The position numbers and the translations under genes are program-made. Below, piece after piece: positions 6,903 through 12,685 of a stretch of DNA of 12,685 nucleotides; within the stretch, counting starts at the first letter, position 1; each line of letters starts with the position of its first letter. The notes beneath the pieces are model-generated. The model was not told the origin of the DNA. It ran no database searches and saw only the letters and a program-made list of their open reading frames with translations. Source of the DNA: G041228335 sp964580905. Lineage in GTDB: Bacteria > Pseudomonadota > Alphaproteobacteria > Puniceispirillales > UBA1172. The DNA lies in NCBI GenBank assembly GCA_964580905.1, contig CAZOLR010000047.1:1-12685 (forward strand), given 5' to 3'.

Positions 6903-8804
6903 TTATCCCTTTGCAGGATATCCGATTGAGGCAAGGGCAACGGCGATCTCATCGAGGATTTCAGGGTCATCAATGGTGGCCGGCACCGGAAAATCTTGTC
7001 CGTCTGCAATTTTCTGCATGGTGCCGCGGAGGATCTTGCCCGAACGTGTCTTGGGGAGCCGCGGGGTAATGACCGCTTGCTTGAAGGCCGCAACAGGGCC
7101 TATTCTTTCACGGACCATCCTGACGCATTCGGCTATGATCTCTTCCCCCGCCCGGTTGACGCCAGCCTTCAGCACAAGAAAACCAAGAGGCACCTGACCC
7201 TTAAGCGCATCAGCAGCCCCGACAACCGCGCATTCCGCCACATCGGGGTGACTGGCCAGCACTTCTTCCATACCGCCCGTGGACAGGCGATGACCAGCAA
7301 CGTTGATAATGTCATCGGTACGCGACATCACATAGATATACCCGTCTTCGTCAAGGTAGCCTGCATCACCGGTTTTGTAATATCCCGGATAGTCCGCCAT
7401 GTAGCTTTCGATGAACCGGTCATCATTATTCCATAAAGTTGGCAGTGTTCCCGGCGGCATCGGCAGTTTGACGACAATGGCGCCGATCTCTCCGGCGGCT
7501 ACCGGCTGGCCTGCCGTATCCAGCACCTGCACATCCCAACTCGGCACCGCACGCCCGGGGCTCCCCACCTTGACGGGAGATTTGTCTATGCCAAGGCAGG
7601 TGGCTGCAATGCTCCAGCCTGTTTCCGTCTGCCACCAGTGATCAATCACCGGCACACCAAGATATCGCTGCAACCATTCCAGCGTATCCGGATCACACCG
7701 CTCACCTGCCACAAACTGGGCATGGAAATGACTGAGATCAAACGATTTGAGCAGTTTGGCATCAGGGTCTTCTTTCTTGATGGCACGTATCGCCGTAGGT
7801 GCCGTGAACATGGCTTTGACTTTATGTTCAGCGATGACACGCCAGAAAGTTCCGGCATCGGGCGTTCCAACCGGCTTGCCCTCAAAAAGGACGGTTGTGC
7901 ATCCGGCGAAAAGCGGCGCATAGACGATGTAGGAGTGCCCCACCACCCAACCGATATCGGAAGCCGCCCAGAATACCTCTCCCGGATTGGTGTCGTAAAT
8001 ATTCTTCATCGACCATTTGAGCGCGACGATATGTGCGCCGGTTGACCGCACCACACCCTTAGGTACACCTGTAGTCCCGGACGTGTAGAGGATATAACAC
8101 GGATCACTGCTGTCCACGGGAACACAATCAGCCGGAGTCGTGCCCTCATGCGCCGCATGCCATTCGATATCACGCCCTTCGATCAGGGAGGCGGTGACCT
8201 GATCACGCTGGAAAATGATACAGCCGTCCGGTTTGTGTGCGCTGATTTCAATGGCCTCATCGAGGAGAGGTTTATATTCAACCACCCTCGTCGGCTCAAT
8301 TCCGCAGGATGCTGAAATGATCAGTTTCGGCGCACAGTCTTCTATCCTCTTTGCCAGTTCATTGGCGGCAAAGCCTCCGAACACAACCGAATGCACCGCA
8401 CCGATCCGGACAACAGCCAGCATGGCGACAATCGCCTCCGGTATCATGGGCATATAGATGATGACCCTGTCACCATATTCCACACCATGAGCCCGCAACA
8501 CCCCCGCAAAACCGGCGATTTTCTTCTGCATTTCGGCGTAGGTGAAACTTGCTTTGGTATTGGTAACAGGACTGTCATAGATCAGGGCTGGCTGATCGCC
8601 GCGACCATTTTCAACATGAATATCAATGGCATTGTGGCAGGTATTGATCTTGCCACCTTCAAACCAACGGTAAAAAGGAGGATTTTCATCATTGAGAATA
8701 CGTGTATATGGTTCAATCCATGCAACATCATGTGCCGCTTCTGCCCAGAACGCTTGCGGATCTGCCTTGGCGCCGGCGGCAATCTCATCAAATCGATCAG
8801 TCAT
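6903..8804 (-). CDS. prpE: Propionyl-CoA synthetase (acyl-adenylate-forming)
   Basis: Cytoplasmic AMP-forming acyl-CoA synthetase of 633 residues that activates propionate, and probably acetate or related short acids, with ATP and CoA. Motifs in order: P-loop YTSGTTGVPKG (240-250); ASDIGWVVGHSYIVYAPL, typical of PrpE; HWWQTETGW (Trp390, Trp391) in the acyl pocket and adenylate site; YYKTGDAGYLDEDGY; and the C-terminal KTRSGKILRG, whose Lys590 is the catalytic lysine that is reversibly acylated in homologues. Length matches PrpE (about 630) rather than Acs (about 650). I chose ATG 8804. TTG at 8810 is an in-frame alternative, and the GAGG upstream fits neither spacing perfectly. No methylcitrate-cycle genes are adjacent, so propionate may go through the methylmalonyl route elsewhere. 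It converges with trcR across 11 bp. Confidence 0.92.
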   Translation of the reverse strand: MTDRFDEIAAGAKADPQAFWAEAAHDVAWIEPYTRILNDENPPFYRWFEGGKINTCHNAIDIHVENGRGDQPALIYDSPVTNTKASFTYAEMQKKIAGFAGVLRAHGVEYGDRVIIYMPMIPEAIVAMLAVVRIGAVHSVVFGGFAANELAKRIEDCAPKLIISASCGIEPTRVVEYKPLLDEAIEISAHKPDGCIIFQRDQVTASLIEGRDIEWHAAHEGTTPADCVPVDSSDPCYILYTSGTTGVPKGVVRSTGAHIVALKWSMKNIYDTNPGEVFWAASDIGWVVGHSYIVYAPLFAGCTTVLFEGKPVGTPDAGTFWRVIAEHKVKAMFTAPTAIRAIKKEDPDAKLLKSFDLSHFHAQFVAGERCDPDTLEWLQRYLGVPVIDHWWQTETGWSIAATCLGIDKSPVKVGSPGRAVPSWDVQVLDTAGQPVAAGEIGAIVVKLPMPPGTLPTLWNNDDRFIESYMADYPGYYKTGDAGYLDEDGYIYVMSRTDDIINVAGHRLSTGGMEEVLASHPDVAECAVVGAADALKGQVPLGFLVLKAGVNRAGEEIIAECVRMVRERIGPVAAFKQAVITPRLPKTRSGKILRGTMQKIADGQDFPVPATIDDPEILDEIAVALASIGYPAKG

Positions 8805-8945
8805 GGTCAAAGTGCCTCAATTCCCTTATAATAAACCCTGTTCCGTTTATCGGATATTAGTATACTGGCTGTTCACACAGTCGGGCGCAAGTCAATTAAG
8901 GGTGGGATTGGCCTCTATCGGTTACGGATCAGGCATCCTCAGGTT
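8805..8945. promoter_or_regulatory. Divergent promoter region between prpE and ydcH-purEK
   Basis: About 140 bp between divergent genes. Plus strand: TATACT (8861-8866) is a fair -10 without a clear -35. Minus strand: TATTAT (complement of 8828-8833) lies about 24 bp before the prpE start. I see no purine riboswitch and no obvious palindromic operator. Confidence 0.3.
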
Positions 8946-9167
8946 ATGAACGAAAACGACGATCTGGCAAAACAGCAGGAACTGCTGCTAAAAAAACTTG
9001 AGCAGATAACGCTTGAGCACCGTGACCTTGATGAGGTGATTGAGGACATGGCGCTCAATCCGTCCTGCGACATGATCAAGCTTCAGCGGCTCAAAAAACG
9101 CAAACTGGCAATCAAAGATGAAATCCGCCAGCTGCATCAGCGGCTGTTGCCAGATATCATTGCCTGA
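8946..9167 (+). CDS. YdcH/DUF465 family small coiled-coil protein
   Basis: Protein of 73 residues, highly charged and helical, without a signal peptide or membrane segment. The order MNENDDLAKQQELLLKKLEQ, then EHRDLDEVIEDMALNP and IKLQRLKKRKLAIKDEI, is the DUF465/YdcH pattern: two heptad-rich helices (about 5-32 and 43-66) joined by a loop with the conserved Pro, ending in a short hydrophobic tail (LLPDIIA). The biochemical role of the family is not established. The start has only a weak AGG close to ATG, and no better start is in frame. The gene lies 42 bp before purE on the same strand; I recall this ydcH-purE-purK order from other alphaproteobacteria, so it is probably the leader gene of a purEK unit. 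The link to purine synthesis is positional only. Confidence 0.85.
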   Translation: MNENDDLAKQQELLLKKLEQITLEHRDLDEVIEDMALNPSCDMIKLQRLKKRKLAIKDEIRQLHQRLLPDIIA

Positions 9168-9209
9168 ATTACATTCCCCTTTTAGTGAAAAAATCCGAGG
9201 CACAGGATC

Positions 9210-9704
9210 ATGGCGTCATCTGAAATTCGTGTTGGTATCTGTATGGGCAGCCAGTCGGACTGGCCTACCATGCGTCATGCGGCAGAAATGCTCGATCAGT
9301 TCGGCATAGTTTATGAGAAAAAAATCACCTCGGCTCACCGCACACCGAAACGCATGTCGACCTATGCGGAAGAAGCCCGGGCACGAGGCATTAAGGTCAT
9401 CATCGCCGGAGCAGGCGGGGCCGCCCATCTGCCGGGAATGATCGCCGCCCACACCACCCTGCCGGTTCTTGGCGTGCCGGTGGAATCCGCCGCCCTCAAA
9501 GGCATGGATTCCCTTCTTTCGATTGTTCAGATGCCCGCAGGTGTTCCTGTCGGAACGCTTGCCATCGGCAAAGCCGGTGCGGCAAATGCCGGGCTTTTGG
9601 CCGCCAGCATACTCAGCCTTGAGGATGCCGGAATTGCCGAAAAGATTGCCCGCTGGCGGGAAGAACTGACAGCCGGGGTAATGGATGAGCCACAAGATGA
9701 CTAA
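9210..9704 (+). CDS. purE: N5-carboxyaminoimidazole ribonucleotide mutase, class I PurE
   Basis: Cytoplasmic enzyme of 164 residues that converts N5-CAIR to CAIR in de novo purine synthesis. The class I PurE signature is complete: GSQSDWPTM near the N-terminus (13-21), SAHRTPKRM (41-49) with the catalytic His43, and GAGGAAHLPGM (67-77), followed by LPVLGVPVES and QMPAGVPVGTLAIGKAGAAN. Length is normal. GAGG (9197-9200) lies 9 bp before ATG 9210. The 3' end overlaps purK by 20 bp. Its presence with purK fits the two-step bacterial route (PurK makes N5-CAIR, PurE rearranges it) rather than the class II PurE route that works without PurK. Confidence 0.97.
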   Translation: MASSEIRVGICMGSQSDWPTMRHAAEMLDQFGIVYEKKITSAHRTPKRMSTYAEEARARGIKVIIAGAGGAAHLPGMIAAHTTLPVLGVPVESAALKGMDSLLSIVQMPAGVPVGTLAIGKAGAANAGLLAASILSLEDAGIAEKIARWREELTAGVMDEPQDD

Positions 9705-10785
9705 CGGTGCATCCCTGCCTTTGCCGGAAGGATCGGTCATCGGCATTCTAGGTGGCGGCCAGCTTGGCCGCATGACCGCCATTGCCGCAGCGGAGCTCGG
9801 ATACCGATGCCATGTCTTTGCACCTGAAGGTGATGCACCGGCAACCGACATTGCCATGACCTCAACCCGCGCACCTTATGAGGATACCCGGGCCCTTTCT
9901 GCTTTCGCGGACAGCGTGGATACGATCACAAGCGAATTTGAAAACGTGCCCGCTGAAACCATGGAATATCTTGCCCGGACACGTCCCGTCAGCCCCGGGG
10001 CGGAGGCCTTGCGCGTAGCCCAGCATCGGATTGCTGAAAAATCGCTGGCAACCAAACTGGGCATAGCCACCCCGCGCTATGCCGCCATTTCCACAAGCCA
10101 GGATATCATGGCCCCCTTGGCTGATATGCCTGACGGGGCCATACTGAAAACCTGCCGCTTCGGGTATGACGGAAAAGGCCAGATGCCTGTCAACACCGCC
10201 GCCGATGCCGGTGATGCTTTTGATGCGCTCGCATCGGATGACTGCATTCTCGAAGAACGGGTCAATTTTATTGCGGAGGCAAGTTTTCTGGTGGCCCGAA
10301 CTGCTCCGGGGGATACCGCCGTCTTCCCGCCAAGCCTCAACACCCATAAGAACGGCATACTTGACACATCAACCGCGCCGGCAGATCCCGACGTGATTTC
10401 TCCTGCCCTCATGCGTGAAGGGGCCGAAGCCGCGCTGGCGCTTGCGGGCCATCTTGAACTTACAGGATTGCTGGCGGTGGAAATGTTCGTGACCGACAAA
10501 GGGTTGGTTTTCAATGAAATGGCGCCGCGCCCCCATAATTCCTTTCACTGGACCATCGAAGGGTCACAAACAAGCCAATTTGCCCAACTGGTCCGGGCCA
10601 TCACAGGACTGCCCCTCGGTTCAACCAAGGCCACTGGCATCTGGCAGATGGAAAACATCCTCGGGGAAGATATGGAAAAACTTGAGGCCGCGCTCAGTGA
10701 GGAAGGCGCCTATATCCATCGCTATGGCAAGGCCAGTGCCAGGGCAGGCCGGAAAATGGCACATATTAACCGTCAGTTAAGGTGA
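9685..10785 (+). CDS. purK: N5-carboxyaminoimidazole ribonucleotide synthase (ATP-grasp)
   Basis: Cytoplasmic ATP-grasp enzyme of 366 residues that carboxylates AIR to N5-CAIR with ATP and bicarbonate, handing product to PurE. Visible: N-terminal GILGGGQLGRM (about 20-30); ATP-grasp loop KTCRFGYDGKGQ (about 156-167); EERVNFIAEAS; and the metal/ATP site NEMAPRPHNSFHW (277-289). In the PurK sequences I remember the last motif reads HNSGH; here residue 287 is Phe. The C-terminal IHRYGKASARAGRKMAHIN is the usual PurK ending. ATG 9685 is preferred: GGGG (9675-9678) is 6 bp upstream. ATG 9697 is an alternative with a weaker site. The start lies inside the purE end, so translation is coupled. It converges with metA with a single base between the stops. 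Confidence 0.95.
   Translation: MSHKMTNGASLPLPEGSVIGILGGGQLGRMTAIAAAELGYRCHVFAPEGDAPATDIAMTSTRAPYEDTRALSAFADSVDTITSEFENVPAETMEYLARTRPVSPGAEALRVAQHRIAEKSLATKLGIATPRYAAISTSQDIMAPLADMPDGAILKTCRFGYDGKGQMPVNTAADAGDAFDALASDDCILEERVNFIAEASFLVARTAPGDTAVFPPSLNTHKNGILDTSTAPADPDVISPALMREGAEAALALAGHLELTGLLAVEMFVTDKGLVFNEMAPRPHNSFHWTIEGSQTSQFAQLVRAITGLPLGSTKATGIWQMENILGEDMEKLEAALSEEGAYIHRYGKASARAGRKMAHINRQLR
10766..10780. promoter_or_regulatory. CtrA-like box TTAA-N7-TTAA
   Basis: TTAACCGTCAGTTAA matches the full alphaproteobacterial CtrA recognition form (two TTAA half-sites 7 bp apart). It lies inside the last codons of purK, 5 bp before the end of that gene, facing the 3' end of metA, not upstream of any start. 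It could be chance or a binding site of unknown use. Confidence 0.25.
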
Positions 10786-10786
10786 T

Positions 10787-11713
10787 CTAAACCTGACGCG
10801 ATGCGAGTTTTTCAAGATCAAACGGAGTGGCCTGATAAAGGTCATGTATCCAGTTGGTCATGAAAAGAAACGCGAACGGCCTCCAGAAATTGACAGGGTT
10901 CTGCCCGGGATCATCCGCAGGGAAATAATTCACCGGCAGGGCCGTGCCAACCCCCGTTTCGCTGTCTCTTTTGTATTCGGCGGCAAGTGTTTCCGCATCA
11001 TATTCCAGATGGTTGAAAATGAAGATATCACCAGTTTTCCTGTCGCGAACCATCCCGGGGCCGGATGTGCTGCTTTCTGCCAAAAGGTCAAGCTGGGGAA
11101 CAGAAAGAATTTCATCCCGCAGATTGGCAGTATAGCGTGACACCGGCATCGGAAAGCGGTCGGTAAACCCCTTCATCAGGCGAGAGGTGTTTTCGGTCAC
11201 CACATGGTCGTAAACACCAAAGACCTTTTCCTCCAGTTGATGCTTCCGGATCCCGTACAAGTGATAGAGCAGCGCCTGCGCGCCCCAGCAAATGCCGAAC
11301 CGGCGGAAACAATGCTGTTGCGACCAGGTGAAAATTTCCTGCAATTCCGGCCAGTAATTCACCTCCTCAAACGGAAGCGTTTCCACCGGTGCGCCCGTAA
11401 CCAGAATGGCATCGAAATATTCATCCCTGATGTCATCAAGACTGCGGTAATATCGCCGCAGATATCCGGGCTCGGTATTTTTGGGCGTGTAGCTTGCCGT
11501 TGCCATGAGGGTCAGTTCTATCTGCAACGGCGAGTTGCCGAGCAGGCGCGCAAACTGGATTTCCGTTTCTTTCTTTTTCGGCATGAGGTTGAGAAGGACT
11601 ATCCGCAACGGCCGGATATCCTGCTTCAACGCATCATCGGAAACGATGAGATCCACGTTTTCATCTTCAAGCACCGATCGTGCCGGCAGATCATGTTGAA
11701 TCTTGATAGGCAT
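10787..11713 (-). CDS. metA: Homoserine O-acyltransferase MetA, predicted acetyl-CoA specific
   Basis: Cytoplasmic enzyme of 308 residues that acylates homoserine in the first committed step of methionine synthesis. It belongs to the MetA (class I glutamine amidotransferase-like) family, not to MetX. Visible: MPIKIQHDLPARSVLE start, LLNLMPKKKETEIQFARLLG (41-60), TGAPVETLPFEEVNYW (106-121), FGICWGAQA with nucleophile Cys142, and NHLEYD with His235 and Glu237. Residue 111 is Glu; in characterised family members Glu111 goes with acetyl-CoA and Gly111 with succinyl-CoA, so this is predicted to be the acetyltransferase. The substrate-loop motif reads PVSR (190-193) where E. coli has PHSR. ATG 11713 gives the canonical N-terminus and the canonical residue numbering. 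It follows COQ9 after 50 bp on the same strand; I see no SAM-II riboswitch in the gap. Confidence 0.95.
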   Translation of the reverse strand: MPIKIQHDLPARSVLEDENVDLIVSDDALKQDIRPLRIVLLNLMPKKKETEIQFARLLGNSPLQIELTLMATASYTPKNTEPGYLRRYYRSLDDIRDEYFDAILVTGAPVETLPFEEVNYWPELQEIFTWSQQHCFRRFGICWGAQALLYHLYGIRKHQLEEKVFGVYDHVVTENTSRLMKGFTDRFPMPVSRYTANLRDEILSVPQLDLLAESSTSGPGMVRDRKTGDIFIFNHLEYDAETLAAEYKRDSETGVGTALPVNYFPADDPGQNPVNFWRPFAFLFMTNWIHDLYQATPFDLEKLASRQV

Positions 11714-11763
11714 TTGTCTTTACCTGTAACGGTCTTATTCAGGGATGGTGAGGAAATAGTTGG

Positions 11764-12408
11764 TCAGTTTGTATGCCGTAGCGGCATTCGGCCGAGTATG
11801 CGGCCGGCCATTTTGATCCCCATGGCAGCGGCTTTCTGCGCCGGTGCTGAAATCTTCGGAATGAGGGCGACTTCACGCAACCGCTGATCGAGGAACGCCT
11901 CTATCCGCTGGCGATCCGCCGAAGGGTTGGCAACCCAATAGAGAAGGGTGGCGGAATAGACACCCGCAAGCGTTGCACGCTTCGTGTAAAAGGAAAAATC
12001 AACGGCTCCGTCACCGGTCAGACGCCAGATGCGGTCAACCGTGCGATACAGCGTTCTCGCCGCCAGCGGGGCATGCTGAGGCCTCGCAAGAACCCGTAAG
12101 GCTGATGCAACCGCTTCACGATGCGGCGCCGCGCCGTCAAGCCGGCACAGGATCGCCTCACGTATGATGGATGTTATCCCCATCGGCCGGGATTCAAGTT
12201 TATCAAGAGCGACAGCCATGTCGCGATCTGCCAGATCGGTAAAATGGTCTATGGCATCGATAGCGCCGCCGGGCAGAAGAAGCCTTGCTTCCTCATCGCT
12301 GATGCCGCATTCCCGGGCCGCCGCAATGATCGAGGCATCGCTCCAGCCATCAAAAGGCACATGGATGAGCATTCCGCGTACAAGATCTTCTTTATTTATC
12401 TCTGCCAT
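11764..12408 (-). CDS. COQ9 family ubiquinone biosynthesis protein
   Basis: Protein of 214 residues in the COQ9 family, a lipid-binding, TetR-like fold that assists ubiquinone synthesis in mitochondria (with COQ7) and occurs in alphaproteobacteria. Visible: HVPFDGWSDASIIAAARECG near the N-terminus (16-35) and the family core DFSFYTKRATLAGVYSATLL (137-156) followed by YWVANPSADR; the C-terminus holds a hydrophobic/basic helix suited to membrane contact. The COQ9-specific core separates it from ordinary TetR regulators. ATG 12408 is the start because AAGGAG lies 7 bp upstream; GTG at 12414 would leave only 1 bp. A perfect TATAAT lies just upstream. It is divergent from rpsU and probably co-transcribed with metA, which has no metabolic link to quinones. 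Confidence 0.92.
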   Translation of the reverse strand: MAEINKEDLVRGMLIHVPFDGWSDASIIAAARECGISDEEARLLLPGGAIDAIDHFTDLADRDMAVALDKLESRPMGITSIIREAILCRLDGAAPHREAVASALRVLARPQHAPLAARTLYRTVDRIWRLTGDGAVDFSFYTKRATLAGVYSATLLYWVANPSADRQRIEAFLDQRLREVALIPKISAPAQKAAAMGIKMAGRILGRMPLRHTN

Positions 12409-12415
12409 CGTCACT

Positions 12416-12421
12416 CTCCTT
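12416..12421 (-). promoter_or_regulatory. Ribosome binding site fixing the COQ9 start
   Basis: AAGGAG on the minus strand, 7 bp before ATG 12408 and only 1 bp before the in-frame GTG at 12414. It therefore decides for the ATG. Confidence 0.75.
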
Positions 12422-12428
12422 ATCCTAC

Positions 12429-12434
12429 ATTATA
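12429..12434 (-). promoter_or_regulatory. Candidate -10 element of the COQ9-metA unit
   Basis: A perfect TATAAT on the minus strand (complement of ATTATA). No good -35 lies 16-18 bp upstream. A start point about 7 bp downstream would give a leader of only about 14 nt, with the AAGGAG at its very 5' end. Confidence 0.35.
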
Positions 12435-12552
12435 TAGTATCGGCACCCGGAGATTGGAAGTCCTAATCCCGAAGACCGGAAATCGGCGTTGGAGACCCCC
12501 CCCCGTGATCTGACCGTGACCACGGGTGAAGATTGCGGCCCGGCTTTAGGGT

Positions 12553-12580
12553 TTGCCATCCGGGTCAAGTATGCTATAAG
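12553..12580 (+). promoter_or_regulatory. Candidate promoter of rpsU
   Basis: TTGCCA (12553-12558, 5 of 6 to consensus) and TATAAG (12575-12580, 5 of 6) with a 16-bp spacer. This predicts a start near 12587 and a leader of about 50 nt before the GTG of rpsU. Confidence 0.5.
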
Positions 12581-12638
12581 AGGCGCTTCCGGCAATAAGG
12601 CCACAACCATTTATCCATCTGAAAGGATGTGAAAGCCA

Positions 12639-12685
12639 GTGTTCGTTACCGTTCGGGACAATAATGTAGACCAGGCCCTGCGCGT
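12639..12685 (+). CDS. rpsU: 30S ribosomal protein S21, N-terminal fragment (cut by window end)
   Basis: Only the first 15 codons are present: GTG start, then FVTVRDNNVDQALR. This matches the S21 N-terminus, whose alphaproteobacterial form reads [MV]-x-V-x-VRDNNVDQAL(K/R). S21 is a small basic protein of the 30S subunit placed near the anti-Shine-Dalgarno region and helps translation initiation. The start must be this GTG: the in-frame ATG at 12627 is followed directly by TGA. The ribosome binding site is poor: AAGGA is 11 bp away and GAAAG is 3 bp away. The gene is open at the right edge, so nothing can be said of the remainder. It is divergent from COQ9. Confidence 0.88.
   Translation, partial: MFVTVRDNNVDQALR

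Larger units (their letters stand above)
12409..12638. other. COQ9/rpsU divergent intergenic region with C9 tract and hairpin
   Basis: No gene is supported in these 230 bp. Besides the two divergent promoters it has a run of nine C (12496-12504) leading into an inverted repeat CCCGTG/CACGGG (12502-12507/12521-12526) with a 13-nt loop. There is no T-run, so it does not look like a terminator for either direction. Confidence 0.6.

Noticed and set aside
9216..10347. Antisense frames of 213 and 161 codons opposite purE/purK
   Set aside because: They lie over well-supported purE and purK, have low-complexity His/Gly/Arg-rich products and no family resemblance.
11714..11763. SAM-II riboswitch before metA
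   Set aside because: Alphaproteobacterial metA genes often have one, but the 50-bp gap lacks the expected pseudoknot-forming stem and conserved AAAGC-type segments, and is probably inside a COQ9-metA transcript.
11204..11887. 227-codon plus-strand frame opposite metA and the COQ9 3' end
   Set aside because: It is a shadow of two clearly identified genes; composition is irregular and no start signal is present.

Overview
The window looks like a compact, gene-dense piece of core chromosome from an alphaproteobacterium. The best evidence is the gene content: a TrcR/DUF1013 cell-cycle regulator, a DUF1192 micro-protein, a COQ9 protein divergent from rpsU, a YdcH/DUF465 - purE - purK run, and a YgfZ-like GcvT paralogue. 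GC content is moderately high. Intergenic gaps are very short and I see no transposase, integrase, CRISPR array or phage gene. The family or genus cannot be fixed from this window alone.

Layout. (1) 133-2279 (+): a VTT/TVP38-TMEM64 membrane protein overlaps by ATGA an FAD/NAD(P) disulfide reductase of the MerA/Lpd family. (2) 2363-2438 (+): tRNA-Thr(GGT). (3) 2627-5193 (+): a tight run of an MFS transporter, an exported six-cysteine protein of unknown function, and a YgfZ-like Fe-S maintenance protein. (4) 5200-6181 (-): a DUF1192 micro-gene of 59 codons, followed by 3-hydroxybutyrate dehydrogenase. (5) 6325-6891 (+): TrcR, divergent from group 4. (6) 6903-8804 (-): propionyl-CoA synthetase prpE. 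(7) 8946-10785 (+): ydcH-like gene, purE, purK. (8) 10787-12408 (-): COQ9, then metA, probably read together. (9) 12639-end (+): the first codons of rpsU, cut by the window edge.

How the genes relate. purE and purK carry out consecutive steps of AIR carboxylation in purine synthesis. bdhA and prpE both feed small-acid or storage-polymer carbon into the CoA pool, but they are not in one operon. COQ9 serves ubiquinone synthesis. MetA starts methionine synthesis and, by its Glu111, probably uses acetyl-CoA. The disulfide reductase and its VTT partner are usually seen as one fused polypeptide in other bacteria (recalled from family annotation) and here are two coupled genes. All three convergent pairs are separated by only 1-11 bp with no room for separate terminators, as in a streamlined genome.

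I did not find a convincing new multi-gene system. The most unusual items are the split VTT/reductase pair, an 11-bp tandem duplication across a stop/start junction, the unknown six-Cys exported protein embedded in the ygfZ run, and a perfect CtrA-like box in an unexpected place.
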